A DNA stretch of 64,000 nt from Terriglobia bacterium (GTDB lineage Bacteria > Acidobacteriota > Terriglobia > Terriglobales > Acidobacteriaceae): NCBI GenBank assembly GCA_020073215.1, contig JAIQFO010000007.1, positions 1-64,000 of the forward strand. The letters are read 5' to 3'. Under the pieces are notes generated by a model, which had not been told where the DNA came from, did not search any database, and saw only the letters and a list, made by a program, of their open reading frames with translations. The position numbers and the translations under genes were made by a program. Numbering within the stretch: position 1 is the first letter of the stretch; each line of letters starts with the position of its first letter. Below are positions 17,666 to 27,500 of the stretch, in pieces.

Positions 17666-18877
17666 TTAGCCTAGCCATGGCTGCGGGTTCGCGATTGCCT
17701 CAACCAGGTCCCGCAGAAATTCCGCGGCCCGCGCGCCGTCCACCACACGATGATCGTTCGAAAGGGTCAGGGTCATCATGGGACGAATGCCAGGACGAGC
17801 GTCCGATCCGGCACCGACAGGCACGACTCGGTCCGCGATACTTCCGACGGCAAGAATCGCGGCCTGCGGCGGAATGATGATCGCCGTGAATGCGTCCACC
17901 CCGAACATGCCCAGGTTGCTGATGGTGAAGGTGCCGCCCGCAATATCGGCGGGGCGCAACTTGCCGGTACGCGCGCGTTCCGCCAGGTCGCGCCGCTGCA
18001 CCGCGATCTCGCCCAGCGCGGCTTGGTGAGCGTTGTGGATCACGGGCGCCACTACTCCATCGTCCACCGCCATCGCCAGTCCAATGTTGATCTCCGCATT
18101 GGTGCGAACGCCTCCACTGGTCCAGCTTGCGTTCATGCGCGAGTGTTTCATGAGAACGCGCGCGACCAGCGCAGCCAACAGATCGGTGTGCGTGAGTTTT
18201 ACGCCATGCGATTCTTCAACTTCGGGCGCGAGCTTCTGTCGCACCTCGTTCAGAGCGCCGGCGTCCACCTCGCGCATGACGAAGAAATGGGGGATCGTGG
18301 TCCAGCTCTGCGTTGTGCGCTCGGCCATCAGCCGGGAGATGGGGCTGCCGCTGTCCACCAGCGACGCACCGGCTTGGGATTTTGCCGCGACGAGAATATC
18401 GGACGCGAGGATTTCTCCGCCGGTCCCCGATCCGCGGACATCCTCCAGATGGACGCGGAGTTCGCTGGCAAGGCGTCGCGCCTTGGGGGAAATCTTAATG
18501 CTTTGCCCGCCGGGCTGCGCGGGAGTCAGCACCTGACTCGCGGATGCCGCAGTCGAGGACGCAGGAGCCACGGAAAGGGCAACACCCGTGGTCTTTCTTC
18601 CCGATGCAGCGGTGGTTTCATCCGCCGGGGGCGCTTCTCCGGGACTGACGATCCAAGCGATGGTTCGGCCTACCGGCACTTCGGTTCCAGCCTGGACCTT
18701 AACCCCGGCCAAAACGCCGTCGCCGGGGGATTCGATTTCCATCACTGCTTTGTCGGTTTCGATCTCAAGCAGGGGTTCGCCTTTGGCGACGGACTCGCCT
18801 TCTTTCTTCAGCCATGAAATGAGCTTGCCCGTTTCCTGGGCCATTTCCAGCGCGGGCATAACGACACTAATCGCCAT
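17666..18877 (-). CDS. 2-oxoacid dehydrogenase E2 (dihydrolipoyl acyltransferase)
   Basis: A 403-residue E2. The lipoyl domain is at residues 1-75 with lipoylated Lys43 in EIETDKAVMEIES. An Ala/Ser/Thr-rich linker follows, then the E1/E3-binding domain around 130-165 (ISPKARRLASE). The catalytic domain starts near 180 and has SNDHRVVDGA (His376, Asp380). It takes the acyl group from E1 and passes it to CoA. It closes the minus-strand gene set with E1 alpha and beta, separated from the M24 gene by 220 bp of hairpin repeats. No E3 gene is in the window. Whether the substrate is pyruvate, acetoin or a branched-chain oxoacid cannot be decided. Confidence 0.92.
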   Translation of the reverse strand: MAISVVMPALEMAQETGKLISWLKKEGESVAKGEPLLEIETDKAVMEIESPGDGVLAGVKVQAGTEVPVGRTIAWIVSPGEAPPADETTAASGRKTTGVALSVAPASSTAASASQVLTPAQPGGQSIKISPKARRLASELRVHLEDVRGSGTGGEILASDILVAAKSQAGASLVDSGSPISRLMAERTTQSWTTIPHFFVMREVDAGALNEVRQKLAPEVEESHGVKLTHTDLLAALVARVLMKHSRMNASWTSGGVRTNAEINIGLAMAVDDGVVAPVIHNAHQAALGEIAVQRRDLAERARTGKLRPADIAGGTFTISNLGMFGVDAFTAIIIPPQAAILAVGSIADRVVPVGAGSDARPGIRPMMTLTLSNDHRVVDGARAAEFLRDLVEAIANPQPWLG

Positions 18878-18905
18878 AGTTAGATCGCCATAAAGAACTT
18901 TCGTA

Positions 18906-18927
18906 GAGACGAGGCTTGCCTCGTCTC
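18906..18927. repeat. Hairpin repeat, family C, copy 1
   Basis: Arms GAGACGAGGC and GCCTCGTCTC with a 2-nt loop, preceded by CGTA. It is one of three copies whose seventh stem pair covaries; the others are at 19062 and 47601. Confidence 0.8.
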
Positions 18928-18969
18928 AGATTGCTGATGAACTCATGCTGCACACCGCCGTGGCCCTCA

Positions 18970-19022
18970 GGGGCTAAAGCCCGGATTTTGGCTGCTCTCA
19001 GCGGCACGACTGAAGTCGTGCC
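18970..19022. repeat. Two small hairpins (GGGCTAAAGCCC and GGCACGAC types)
   Basis: GGGCTAAAGCCC is at 18970-18981. GGCACGAC pairs with GTCGTGCC at 19003-19022. Both resemble short palindromes scattered in acidobacterial intergenic DNA (recognition from memory, not searched). Confidence 0.65.
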
Positions 19023-19061
19023 CTTCCCAAAACCTGTGCGAACAGAGCTTTTCAGTGGCAT

Positions 19062-19083
19062 GAGACGCGGCTAGCCGCGTCTC
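19062..19083. repeat. Hairpin repeat, family C, copy 2
   Basis: Arms GAGACGCGGCT and AGCCGCGTCTC form a perfect palindrome, followed by TAC. It lies just downstream of the M24 gene stop. Confidence 0.8.
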
Positions 19084-19097
19084 TACAGGAAAACTTT

Positions 19098-20444
19098 TCA
19101 GTCGCCCACGCCGACTCGTTCCTGCCTGGAACTCGCTTCGATCATCTCGCGCACGCGCGTGCTCGGTTTCGATTCCGTTTCTCTTATCGCAGGAAGCGGG
19201 CCATCCACCGTGAAATAGTGCCTGCCGGCTACCAGAAGTTCCTCAGCTGGGAATCGGGTAATCACCTCGTGGCCGGTTTCGGTGACGACGATTTCTTCCT
19301 CGATGCGGGCGGCGCTCCAGCCGTCGGTCGAAGGCCAGAAAGTTTCCAGCGCAAACACCATGCCGGGCTTGATTTCGCAGGGGTGATCGAGCGACACGAG
19401 GCGGCTGATCACGGGCTTCTCCCAGATGGCGAGGCCTATGCCGTGACCATACTGCAATGCGAAGCAGGCTTCCTCGTTTGGAAACCCGAATTCCTGCGCT
19501 TTCGGCCACACGGAGGCAATCTCGGCCGTGGTGCGTCCCGGGCGCACGAGTTCAATCGCCGCGTCGAGATATTCCCTGCACCGCTTGTATGCGTCGTTCA
19601 TTGCGTGGGAGGCGTAGCCGATGGTGAAACAGCGGTAATAGCAGGTGCGGTATCCCATGTAGGAGTGGAGTATGTCGTAATACACGGGGTCTCCCGGGCG
19701 CAGCACACGGTCTGAGAAGACGTGCGGGTGCGGATTGCAGCGCTCTCCTGAAATTGCATTCACGGCTTCCACATACTCGGACCCCAAGTCGTAGAGAACT
19801 TTGCTGACCAGGCCCACCGCCTGGGTTTCGCTCATGCCCGGTTTCATGGCGCGATAGAGTTCGTCGTATGCGGCATCCACCATCATGGCGGAGTGGTTGA
19901 GCAAACTGATCTCGTCGCGCGTCTTGATGAGGCGCGCTTCCGACATGAGCGCCTGCCCATCGACAACTTTGATTCCTTCTTTTTGCAAAGCAAACAATAC
20001 GGGCAATTCGATGATGTCGATGCCCACTGGCTCTTTGTGGAGGCCGCGCATTTCGAGTTCAATGCTAATCTTCTTGGCCACATCTTCGGCGCGTCCCATC
20101 TCCGGCGTCATGGCGCCGCGCAGCATGGAAATTCCCGCCCGCGACCGCTCTCCGAGCCAGGGACAATGCAATTGATGGTGTTTTGCCGCCGATCCGAAAT
20201 CCCACAAGATCGGTTCGTCATTTTGCGGTAGGAGGGTGAAGCGATTCGCCTTGTCCTGGGCCCAGGTGCCGATGTGGGTCGCGGTCAGGTACCGGACATT
20301 ATTCATGTCGAAGCACAACAGCGCGCCCATCTCAGACTTCTTGAGAAGATCCTTGGCGCGCGCCAGTCGTTCGCGGCGCAGGCGATCAAAGTCAATCCGG
20401 TTTTCCCAATCCACCGCCATCGTTCCATAAGTTGGCAGAGCCAT
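19098..20444 (-). CDS. M24-family (creatinase/prolidase-fold) protein with altered metal site
   Basis: A 448-residue protein with a creatinase N-terminal domain (about 20-170) and a pita-bread M24 domain (about 180-420). Expected dinuclear metal ligands visible are Asp257 (VYYDIL), His334 (YGHGIGL), Glu367 (FALETFW) and Glu382 or Glu383 (ARIEEEIVV). The second aspartate, eleven residues after the first in PepP-like enzymes, is Cys268 (GYRTCYYR). Activity as an Xaa-Pro peptidase is therefore doubtful; some M24 members are non-peptidase lyases or hydrolases. The start has AAGGAGA upstream. It lies between E1 beta and E2, which suggests action on a substrate of the same pathway. Confidence 0.85.
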   Translation of the reverse strand: MALPTYGTMAVDWENRIDFDRLRRERLARAKDLLKKSEMGALLCFDMNNVRYLTATHIGTWAQDKANRFTLLPQNDEPILWDFGSAAKHHQLHCPWLGERSRAGISMLRGAMTPEMGRAEDVAKKISIELEMRGLHKEPVGIDIIELPVLFALQKEGIKVVDGQALMSEARLIKTRDEISLLNHSAMMVDAAYDELYRAMKPGMSETQAVGLVSKVLYDLGSEYVEAVNAISGERCNPHPHVFSDRVLRPGDPVYYDILHSYMGYRTCYYRCFTIGYASHAMNDAYKRCREYLDAAIELVRPGRTTAEIASVWPKAQEFGFPNEEACFALQYGHGIGLAIWEKPVISRLVSLDHPCEIKPGMVFALETFWPSTDGWSAARIEEEIVVTETGHEVITRFPAEELLVAGRHYFTVDGPLPAIRETESKPSTRVREMIEASSRQERVGVGD

Positions 20445-20450
20445 AAATGT

Positions 20451-20566
20451 CTCCTTCGAGAGGTTAGAGGTTAGAGGTCAGATTGCAGAGGTAAAAACCT
20501 TCAAAACGCCGGTATCGTTCGAAGGAGATTTTCACCTCTGCAATCTGACCTCTCACCTCTGACCTC
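20451..20566. repeat. Long inverted repeat of AGAGGT words
   Basis: The left arm, 20459-20492, repeats GAGGTTAGAGGT and ends ATTGCAGAGGT. It pairs with the right arm at 20533-20565, which starts ACCTCTGCAAT and ends GACCTC. CTCCTTCGA at 20451 also pairs with TCGAAGGAG near 20519. It fills the gap between E1 beta and the M24 gene. Confidence 0.7.
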
Positions 20567-20580
20567 CTATCCCGTTCTTG

Positions 20581-21573
20581 CTATTTCCCACACATGGCGC
20601 GGGCGGCCTCAAACACAGCCTGTTCGGTCGGTACGGTCACATCTTCCAAAGGCGGCGAAAACGGAATTGGAACATGTCTCGCGCCCATGCGTTTGACCGG
20701 AGCGTCCAGATCGTAGAATGCGCCTGTGGCAATCACCGACGCAAGTTCGGCGGTGACGCCATAGCGTTCGTAACCTTCGTCGAGAACAATTGCCCGCGAC
20801 GTCTTCTTCGCCGATTCAATCAGAGTTTTGTCGTCGAGCGGCCACAGGGTCCGCGGATCGACCACTTCGGCGCTGATTCCGCTTTCTTCCAACATCGCAG
20901 CCGCACCCAGCGCGACTTGCACCATGCTGCTGGTCGCGACCAGCGTGATGTCCTCGCCCACGCGTTTCACATCCGCGACGCCGAGGGCGATGGTGTAGTC
21001 CTCCGCGGGCACCGAGCCCTTGAGTTTGTACATCATCTTGTCTTCGAAAAAGACTACGGGATTCTCGTCGCGAATCGCCGCTTTCAGCAATCCCTTGGCA
21101 TCATAAGGCGTCGAAGGCAGAACCACCTTCAAACCTGGAATATGGCAGAACCAAGCGTGCAGCGACTGGGAGTGCTGTGCGGCGGAGCGGCGCGTCGCTC
21201 CCATGGTGGTGCGCATCACCATCGGCACTCGCCACTTTCCGCCGGACATGTAATGCACCTTGGCCGCCTGGTTGACCATCTGGTCCATGGTCAGAGTAAC
21301 GAAGTCGCCGAACATGACGTCGACCACCGGACGCATTCCAGTCATGGCCGCACCCACGGCCAGTCCCGTAAAGCCCGCCTCGGAGATCGGCGTATCGAGC
21401 ACGCGTTCTTTGCCGAATTCCTCCAACAGGCCGGAAAGAACCTTGAACGGAGTGCCCGCCTCGGCCACGTCCTCGCCCATGATGCAGACGGTCTTATCGC
21501 GGCGCATCTCTTCGGCCAGCGCCTCGCGAATGGCTTGCGCGAATGTCAGTTCGCGAACGGCAGTGTCAGGCAT
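20581..21573 (-). CDS. 2-oxoacid dehydrogenase E1 beta subunit
   Basis: A 330-residue transketolase-like pyrimidine-binding and C-terminal domain protein of the alpha2beta2 E1 class. Typical motifs are GEDVAEAGTPFKV, DTPISEAGFTGLAVGAAMTG, FGDFVTLTMDQMVNQAAK and DPRTLWPLDDKT. With E1 alpha it decarboxylates a 2-oxoacid on TPP and acylates the E2 lipoyl group. The ATG at 21573 overlaps the E1 alpha stop by 8 bases, so the two are probably translationally coupled. An upstream in-frame codon would add 19 residues that only repeat the alpha-coding DNA in another frame. Confidence 0.93.
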   Translation of the reverse strand: MPDTAVRELTFAQAIREALAEEMRRDKTVCIMGEDVAEAGTPFKVLSGLLEEFGKERVLDTPISEAGFTGLAVGAAMTGMRPVVDVMFGDFVTLTMDQMVNQAAKVHYMSGGKWRVPMVMRTTMGATRRSAAQHSQSLHAWFCHIPGLKVVLPSTPYDAKGLLKAAIRDENPVVFFEDKMMYKLKGSVPAEDYTIALGVADVKRVGEDITLVATSSMVQVALGAAAMLEESGISAEVVDPRTLWPLDDKTLIESAKKTSRAIVLDEGYERYGVTAELASVIATGAFYDLDAPVKRMGARHVPIPFSPPLEDVTVPTEQAVFEAARAMCGK

Positions 21574-22558
21574 ACACGTCCTCGTCCACCTCGTCGACCG
21601 CCGGGTAGGGCGCCGCCACCGCGAACTCAACCGCCTTCTTCATCTCGGACTCAAGCTCCGCCCTCACTTGATCAAGTGCGGTCTTATCGGCGATCTTCTG
21701 CTCGACCAGCCACTTGCCAAAATTCGCGATCGGATCCCGCTCCGTCTTCCATAGCAGTTCTTCCTGCTTGGAGCGGTAGTACTCGCGGTTGATGTCACCG
21801 ACGTGATGTCCGTGGTAGCGATAGGTATCGCAAAGCAGGAACGCAGGACCGTCGCCGCGGCGGGCGCGATTTACCAATCGCTGCGACATGTCATAAACTG
21901 CGCGCACATCCTGACCGTCCACGCTGGCCGCTTCCAGGCCGAAGGCCTTCGCCCGCATCAGAATGTCTCCGGCCGTGGTTTCCGAGTAATGCGTGTATTC
22001 CGTGTAGAGATTGTTCTCGCAGACGTAGATCACCGGAAGTTTGAACAGTTGCGCCAGATTCATCTCTTCGTACAGCACACCCTGGCCGAGCGCGCCTTCT
22101 CCGAAAAAACATACCGACACGCGTTTGGTACCGAGGCACCGAGCCGAAAACGCAGCGCCCGTGGCGATGCCGGCACTGCCGCATACGATCGCATTCGCTC
22201 CCAGGTTGCCGGTGGCCGGGTCTGCAATGTGCATGGAACCTCCCTTGCCCTTGCAGTACCCGGCCTCTTTCCCCAGCAGTTCGGCGAACATTCGATCGGG
22301 GGAGGCGCCTTTCGCCAAACAATGTCCATGACCGCGATGCGTGCTGGTGATGTAGTCGGTCGGTTCGAGCGCTTCGCATACGCCCACCGCGACCGCCTCT
22401 TCGCCGATGTAAAGGTGGGCCAGGCCGGGCATCAACGCGCGGGTGTAAAGTTCGCTGACCTGCGCCTCGAACTGGCGGATAGCAACCATCTGCCGGTACA
22501 TACGCAGCCACAGCTCGACTTTTTCTGAAGCTTCTCTCGGCTCGGCGGTGGTCGTCAT
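21566..22558 (-). CDS. 2-oxoacid dehydrogenase E1 alpha subunit
   Basis: A 330-residue TPP-binding subunit. Motifs include HRGHGHCLAKG, GKGGSMHIAD (typical of pyruvate/acetoin E1 alpha), the TPP/Mg motif beginning GEGALGQG and ending CENN, and YRYHGHHVGD in the phosphorylation-loop region. The GKGGSMH motif favours pyruvate or acetoin dehydrogenase over the branched-chain enzyme. The start codon overlaps the preceding gene's stop as ATGA, with GGGGAG upstream. It forms one transcription unit with the neighbours on both sides. Confidence 0.93.
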   Translation of the reverse strand: MTTTAEPREASEKVELWLRMYRQMVAIRQFEAQVSELYTRALMPGLAHLYIGEEAVAVGVCEALEPTDYITSTHRGHGHCLAKGASPDRMFAELLGKEAGYCKGKGGSMHIADPATGNLGANAIVCGSAGIATGAAFSARCLGTKRVSVCFFGEGALGQGVLYEEMNLAQLFKLPVIYVCENNLYTEYTHYSETTAGDILMRAKAFGLEAASVDGQDVRAVYDMSQRLVNRARRGDGPAFLLCDTYRYHGHHVGDINREYYRSKQEELLWKTERDPIANFGKWLVEQKIADKTALDQVRAELESEMKKAVEFAVAAPYPAVDEVDEDVYA

Positions 22559-23460
22559 TTCGCGACTCCCCTAGTTACTCCCGAAGTTATTCCCGACATG
22601 CGCGCCAGAACGTCGAATACAACGGCGAAGTCACGTTTCTCCCAGCCCATGCCGCGAGCCGCGGTCAGGAACTCATTGCTGACGGCGGTGGTGGGAAGGG
22701 GAACATTCAGTTTTCGGCCCAACTCCATCGCCAGCAGCATGTCCTTCTGCATCATGTTGACGTCGAACCATGCTTCTTCCGGCTGCTGCAACACGAAAGG
22801 ACCGCGGTACACGATCATGGGCGAGGCGATCGCGCTGTGAAGCATTACGTCCACGGCAACCTCGCGTGGAATGCCGCTTTTTTCCGCCAGAAGCACTCCT
22901 TCCGAGAAGGCCAGCATCTGCGCCGCTAATTGCAGGTTCAGCGCGATCTTCATCGACAACGCCACGCCGTTGTCGCCGACATGCGTTACCTTTGGGCCGA
23001 TATCCAGGAGCAAAGGCTTCAGACGCTCAAAGGTTTCCTTGCGTCCCCCAACCATTACCGAAAGTTTGCCTTGCTGCAGCGTGATAACGCTGCCCGAGAC
23101 CGGAGCGTCGATCATGTCGGCGCCCTTGTCGCGAACTTTCTCAGCCAGCGCCCGGCTCACCTCCGGACTCACCGTGCTCATGTCAATGTGGAACTTGGCG
23201 GCGCCGATGCCGGCCAGGGATCCGTCCGGGCCTTCGGTCACCGCCGCCAGCGCCGCCGCATTCGTCACCATGGTGAAGGTCACATCCGCAGCAGCCGCCA
23301 CCGCCTTTGGCGAGTCGGCAAACTTCATTCCCTTGTCAATCAACCACTGGGCCTTGGAGCGCGTCCGGTTATAGCCGGTCACCGTGTGCCCTTTTTCGAG
23401 CAGGCGGGCGACCATATTGCCGCCCATCACGCCGAGACCGATGAATCCAAGTTTCGCCAT
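22555..23460 (-). CDS. 3-hydroxyisobutyrate dehydrogenase-like NAD(P) oxidoreductase
   Basis: A 301-residue beta-hydroxyacid dehydrogenase. The N-terminal Rossmann motif is GLGVMGGNMVARLLEKGH with GYNRT, the substrate-binding segment is DAPVSGSV, and the catalytic Lys is in KIALNLQLA near residue 170. It oxidises a 3-hydroxyacid, or reduces a semialdehyde or glyoxylate, in the cytoplasm. The ATG at 23460 has AGGGAA upstream and starts the conserved fold; the open frame continues 88 codons upstream without similarity. It overlaps the E1 alpha start by 4 bases, so the reaction product may feed the dehydrogenase complex (inference). Confidence 0.88.
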   Translation of the reverse strand: MAKLGFIGLGVMGGNMVARLLEKGHTVTGYNRTRSKAQWLIDKGMKFADSPKAVAAAADVTFTMVTNAAALAAVTEGPDGSLAGIGAAKFHIDMSTVSPEVSRALAEKVRDKGADMIDAPVSGSVITLQQGKLSVMVGGRKETFERLKPLLLDIGPKVTHVGDNGVALSMKIALNLQLAAQMLAFSEGVLLAEKSGIPREVAVDVMLHSAIASPMIVYRGPFVLQQPEEAWFDVNMMQKDMLLAMELGRKLNVPLPTTAVSNEFLTAARGMGWEKRDFAVVFDVLARMSGITSGVTRGVAK

Positions 23461-23512
23461 GGAACAATTCCCTTTCGTCTTCGTCTGTAAAATTCGTCTA
23501 TAAAATCCGCGC

Positions 23513-24274
23513 TTATGAATTCGGTTTTGCCGGCGAATCGCTTCTTGCCGGAGAAGCCGAATCTGCCAGCACCTGCTTAAGATGAGCGCGCATCGCTTCT
23601 CGCGCCGCCTCTGGATCGTGCTGCTCGATTGCCGCCAGGATTCGCTTGTGGTGATACTGCCCCCGCTCCGGTCCTCCGTCCACATTGAAAATCCGGCTGC
23701 GCTGCTCGCGCAAAAGGCCGACAATCGAATCCAGCAACGAGAGAATCAGCGGGTTCCCGACTGCCTCGGCCAGCGCTAAATGGAAATCGAGGTCCGCTTC
23801 CACGTAGGCGTCAGGGTCGTCCAGGTTGCGATCCATCACTGCGACTGCTTCCCGCATGGTGCTCAGCAGTTGTTCCTCAATTCGGGAGGCGGCCAGGCCG
23901 GCAATCTCCGGCTCCAACACCATTCGCAATTCGGCCAGGTGCGTGGAGCCTTCCTGCTGGTTGACGCGGATCATCAGATCGAGCGACTGCCGAATCGCCT
24001 GGGAAGTCCCGTTGGTCACGAAGGTGCCGCGTCCGGAATAAGCTTCGACCAAGCCCTTTTCACGCAAGGTCTTCACGGCTTCACGCACGGCGGTGCGGCT
24101 TACCCCAAAGCGATGGGCCAGATCGCGCTCCGCGGGCAACTGGTCGCCGGGCTTAAGTTGGCCCTTCAGAATGGAGTCTTCCACCTGCTGCACAATCTGC
24201 TCGTACAGGCGGGACGTCTTTACTATGCGGTACACCGGCTTGGCGGCTAGGGAATCTACCGGTTGGTTGGTCAT
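23513..24274 (-). CDS. GntR-family regulator with FCD domain (FadR subfamily)
   Basis: A 253-residue repressor-type regulator. The winged helix is at about residues 20-85 (QLPAERDLAHRFGVSRTAVREA and GRGTFV). The all-helical FCD ligand domain is at about 95-225, with metal/ligand-site residues in DLDFHLALAEAVGNP and HHKRILAAIEQHD. FCD members sense carboxylates such as pyruvate, lactate or sugar acids. The ATG at 24274 has GAGGTT upstream; an ATG at 24307 is also possible. It heads the E1/E2 gene set and is divergent from the TonB receptor. Two palindromes with TGGTC half-sites lie upstream. Confidence 0.9.
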   Translation of the reverse strand: MTNQPVDSLAAKPVYRIVKTSRLYEQIVQQVEDSILKGQLKPGDQLPAERDLAHRFGVSRTAVREAVKTLREKGLVEAYSGRGTFVTNGTSQAIRQSLDLMIRVNQQEGSTHLAELRMVLEPEIAGLAASRIEEQLLSTMREAVAVMDRNLDDPDAYVEADLDFHLALAEAVGNPLILSLLDSIVGLLREQRSRIFNVDGGPERGQYHHKRILAAIEQHDPEAAREAMRAHLKQVLADSASPARSDSPAKPNS

Positions 24275-24317
24275 GGGAACCTCAGTCAAATCAGGGCGAG
24301 AACTCATATCGGTATAA

Positions 24318-24328
24318 TGGTCCAACCA
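24318..24328. promoter_or_regulatory. Probable GntR/FCD operator 1
   Basis: TGGTCCAACCA fits the TGGT-N3-ACCA pattern of FadR-type operators. It lies 44 bp upstream of the regulator ATG. Confidence 0.5.
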
Positions 24329-24416
24329 ATCTACCACACACAAGCAAGATGCGGCATGTGTCGTCTCATCACGCTTGGATTCAACGTGCGCTACCGGCCA
24401 CTGGGTTGGCGCAGGT

Positions 24417-24433
24417 TTGTGGTCAGACCACAA
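24417..24433. promoter_or_regulatory. Probable GntR/FCD operator 2
   Basis: TTGTGGTCAGACCACAA is a perfect 17-bp palindrome about a central A. The core TGGTC-N-GACCA is of the FadR-subfamily type. It lies 7 bp before the TTGACA hexamer of the TonB-receptor promoter. Confidence 0.65.
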
Positions 24434-24439
24434 TACTAC

Positions 24440-24469
24440 TTGACAGGTAGGCCGTGTCAAGGCTATACC
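24440..24469 (+). promoter_or_regulatory. Sigma-70-type promoter of TonB receptor gene
   Basis: TTGACA at 24440-24445, an 18-bp spacer and TATACC at 24464-24469. The spacer holds TGTCAA, which forms an inverted repeat with the -35. Confidence 0.6.
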
Positions 24470-24564
24470 TTCAAATCGCCCGATCTTTTTCCCAGATCAA
24501 AACCGGTCGCAAGGGGTGCGGCCGAAAAAATTGTTCCATCCTCTTTGAGGATTTGGAGGTCGTA

Positions 24565-27500
24565 ATGCATGCTCCGCCGAATGGCATTCGAGTCTTAGGC
24601 ATCGTCTGCCTGGTGCTCGCCCTGTCTTTCCCCATGTTTTCCCAAACCACCTCTGGCCGCATTCTTGGGAGCGTTACCGATCAGTCTGGCGCCGACGTGG
24701 CCGGAGCGGCCGTCGTGGTCACCGATGTTCAGCGCGGCACCACTCGAGCCGTCGCCACCGATGACTCCGGAAACTACGTCGTCACGCAGTTACAGCCCGG
24801 AGTTTACAAGGTTCGTGCGGAAGCGAAGGGCTTCAAAACGGTGGAGCGCCCAAACATCGTCGTGGAAGTTGCGCAGGACGTCCACGTTGACATCTCGCTC
24901 CCGACCGGGCAGGTTTCCGAAACGGTGGTCGTTACCGACGAAGTTCCTCTGGTCAACACCACATCCTCCACTTTGGGCGGCACCCTGAGCAACGCAGAGA
25001 TCAATGATCTGCCGTTGAACGGCCGCAACTACGAGAACCTGCTGCAGTTGCGTCCTGGCGTGGAACGCTATCCCGGCGGCGGATTCTCGACGACGAGCAC
25101 GAACGGACTGCGCGCCGAAGACAACGCCTACTTCGTCGAGGGCTTGTTCAACAGCGAACCCTACTCCGGTCAAGCCATCATCAATGGCGCCGGTATCGCG
25201 GGCGATTCGGCGACGATTTTGCCGATCGACGCGATTCAGGAATTCAACGTGGAAGAACTTGCACCGGCCGAATTCGGGTGGAAGCCGGGGGCAGTGGTCA
25301 ACGTGGGTCTCAAGTCCGGCACCAACCAGATTCACGGCACCGCGTTCGCCTTTGGCCGCGACGGTGTAATGGACGCGCGAAACTTCTTCAACACCGTACC
25401 CAACACCAAGCTCGCAAGAGCGTTGGAGCAATACGGCGGCAGCGTCGGCGGCCCGATCGTCAAAGATAAGGCCTTTTTCTTTGGCGCTTACGAAGGGCAG
25501 ATCTATAACGTCGGAAACTCTTTCGGCGGCGTCACCAGTCCGTCCATGGTCAACATGACACCTGCCAGCCCAAACTGTCTCTACCTCACACCAGCAACCG
25601 GCCTCTTAACCCACGACTGCCAGAACAGCATCCCCGACGTGATAGCGGATCTCACGTCGCCGGCAGCGGTAGCAGCCGGAGTGACGGTGAGCCCTGCCAG
25701 CTTGAATATCGCCGGTTGCGCGCTCTCGGGCGGTACGGTCACGTGTAATGGAACGGGCTTCCCTCTAAACAATACTCAGAGCATCAATATCCCGAATGGA
25801 TTCTCGAACGACGTCACTGTCTACAATGCGGTCGGCAAAGTGGATTTCAACGTCAACCAAAATAACCGCATCAGCGGGATGTACTTTTTTGGGAACAATT
25901 CGGGGACGGTCGAAGACTTTCCGGAGTATCAATCGAAATGGCGGTCGAAGATTCACACGCGCGCTCAGGTGGTTGGCGGGAGTTGGACGTGGAATCCCAG
26001 TCCGCGCTGGGTGAATGAAGCGCGGCTTGGATATAACCGCCTATACCAGCCGACATTGCCGGGCGATCTGAACACACCTGCGTCCAGTTACCTTCTCGAC
26101 ACGGGCGTCTCGGGCCCATTCACGGGTGGACTGCCGCGCATCGGGTTTGGAGGCTACTTCTTTCCCGGACTGGGTGGCTTCAAGTGGCCAAAGTTCCAGG
26201 GCCCTGACTCCATCACGCAGTTCATCGACCACGTTTCCTACACCGCCGGCTCAAACTCCATGAAGTTCGGCGGCGAGTTGCATCGCCAGGACGTTAGGAA
26301 CGCAAGCTACGGGAATGCTCGAGGCAGCATTACTTTCTTGGGCTCGGTGTTGGACGGCGCCAATTCCACACCACTCGAGGACTTTTTTGCGGGCTTGCCT
26401 TTCAAGTCAACGTTGGAGGTGGGAAATCCGACGCTGCAACTCCATAACTGGGCCTATAGCTTGTTCTTCCAGGATGACTGGCGCGCCACCAAGAATGTGA
26501 CGGTGAACTTCGGAGTGCGATACGAGTTCAGCGGTGTTCCCCAGGAAGCTCACAACCTGCTGGGTAACTTTGACCCGAACGTCGGCTTGGTACAGGTGAA
26601 CACGGGCGCCAATAAGATCAGCAGCCTCTATAAACCCGATCACAAGAATTTCGCGCCGCGCTTCGGATTTGCCTGGGATACCAACGGAAAAGGAACTACG
26701 GTGATCCGCGGCGGAGCCGGGCTGGTTTACGAGACCGTGAACTGGCAGTCGTTCATCGCCTTCAACAACGCCTTTGGCCCGGGCAGTGTTCCTACGGCGG
26801 GCATCGTACCGGGCGGCACGATCACCACCGGAAACGTCACCACAAAGAATTTCTTGAACTTCGCTAATCCCGGGACGACCTGGGACAACACACCGGTTAA
26901 CAACGCCACGATCGATTGCAACGCCAGTCCCTGCCCCATCATGAGCGTGGACCGCAATCTGACCACTCCCCGTGTGTGGAACTGGACCCTCAGCCTGCAA
27001 CACGCGTTTACCCCGAACCTTACGTTGGAGATGGCCTACGTTGGCAACCACGGTGGAAAATTAACTGGCATTCGCGATATTAACCAGCCGCCGGTAGGAT
27101 CGGGATGGCCGGCAGCGAACATCGCCACTTGCAACGCAAACCTCGTACTCAACCCAACTCCAGGCGGGCCCCCTGTGTACGACGTCAATAACACGCTCAA
27201 CAACGGCGCCCCCTGCCAAGTCGCTGCCGAGGTGGGACCGTTCACTCAGTTCCCATATCTAAGCAACATTTTCCAGATGGGGAACGTCTATCGGTCCAAC
27301 TACAACGGCCTGCAGACGACGCTGAACGCGAGAAATTTCCATGGCCTGAGCATGGTGGCCGGTTACACTTACTCGCACGCTCTCGATAACGTGGGCGCAA
27401 ACTGGGATTTTGGTTACGGATCGGGACTGCCGCAGAACGCTTATAACCCGGGCGCGGAATATGCCAACAGCGATTTCGACGTGCGGCATCGCTTCACGCT

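Noticed and set aside
18878-19097. CRISPR-like array of short repeats
   Set aside because: The elements are different palindromes at irregular spacing with no repeat-spacer pattern and no cas genes.
20578-21792. 404-codon plus-strand ORF opposite E1 beta
   Set aside because: Arg/His-rich shadow; E1 beta motifs on the other strand are unambiguous.
24454-24564. Upstream extension of the TonB receptor ORF
   Set aside because: Lies over the promoter and before the GGAGG site; the signal peptide starts at the ATG at 24565.
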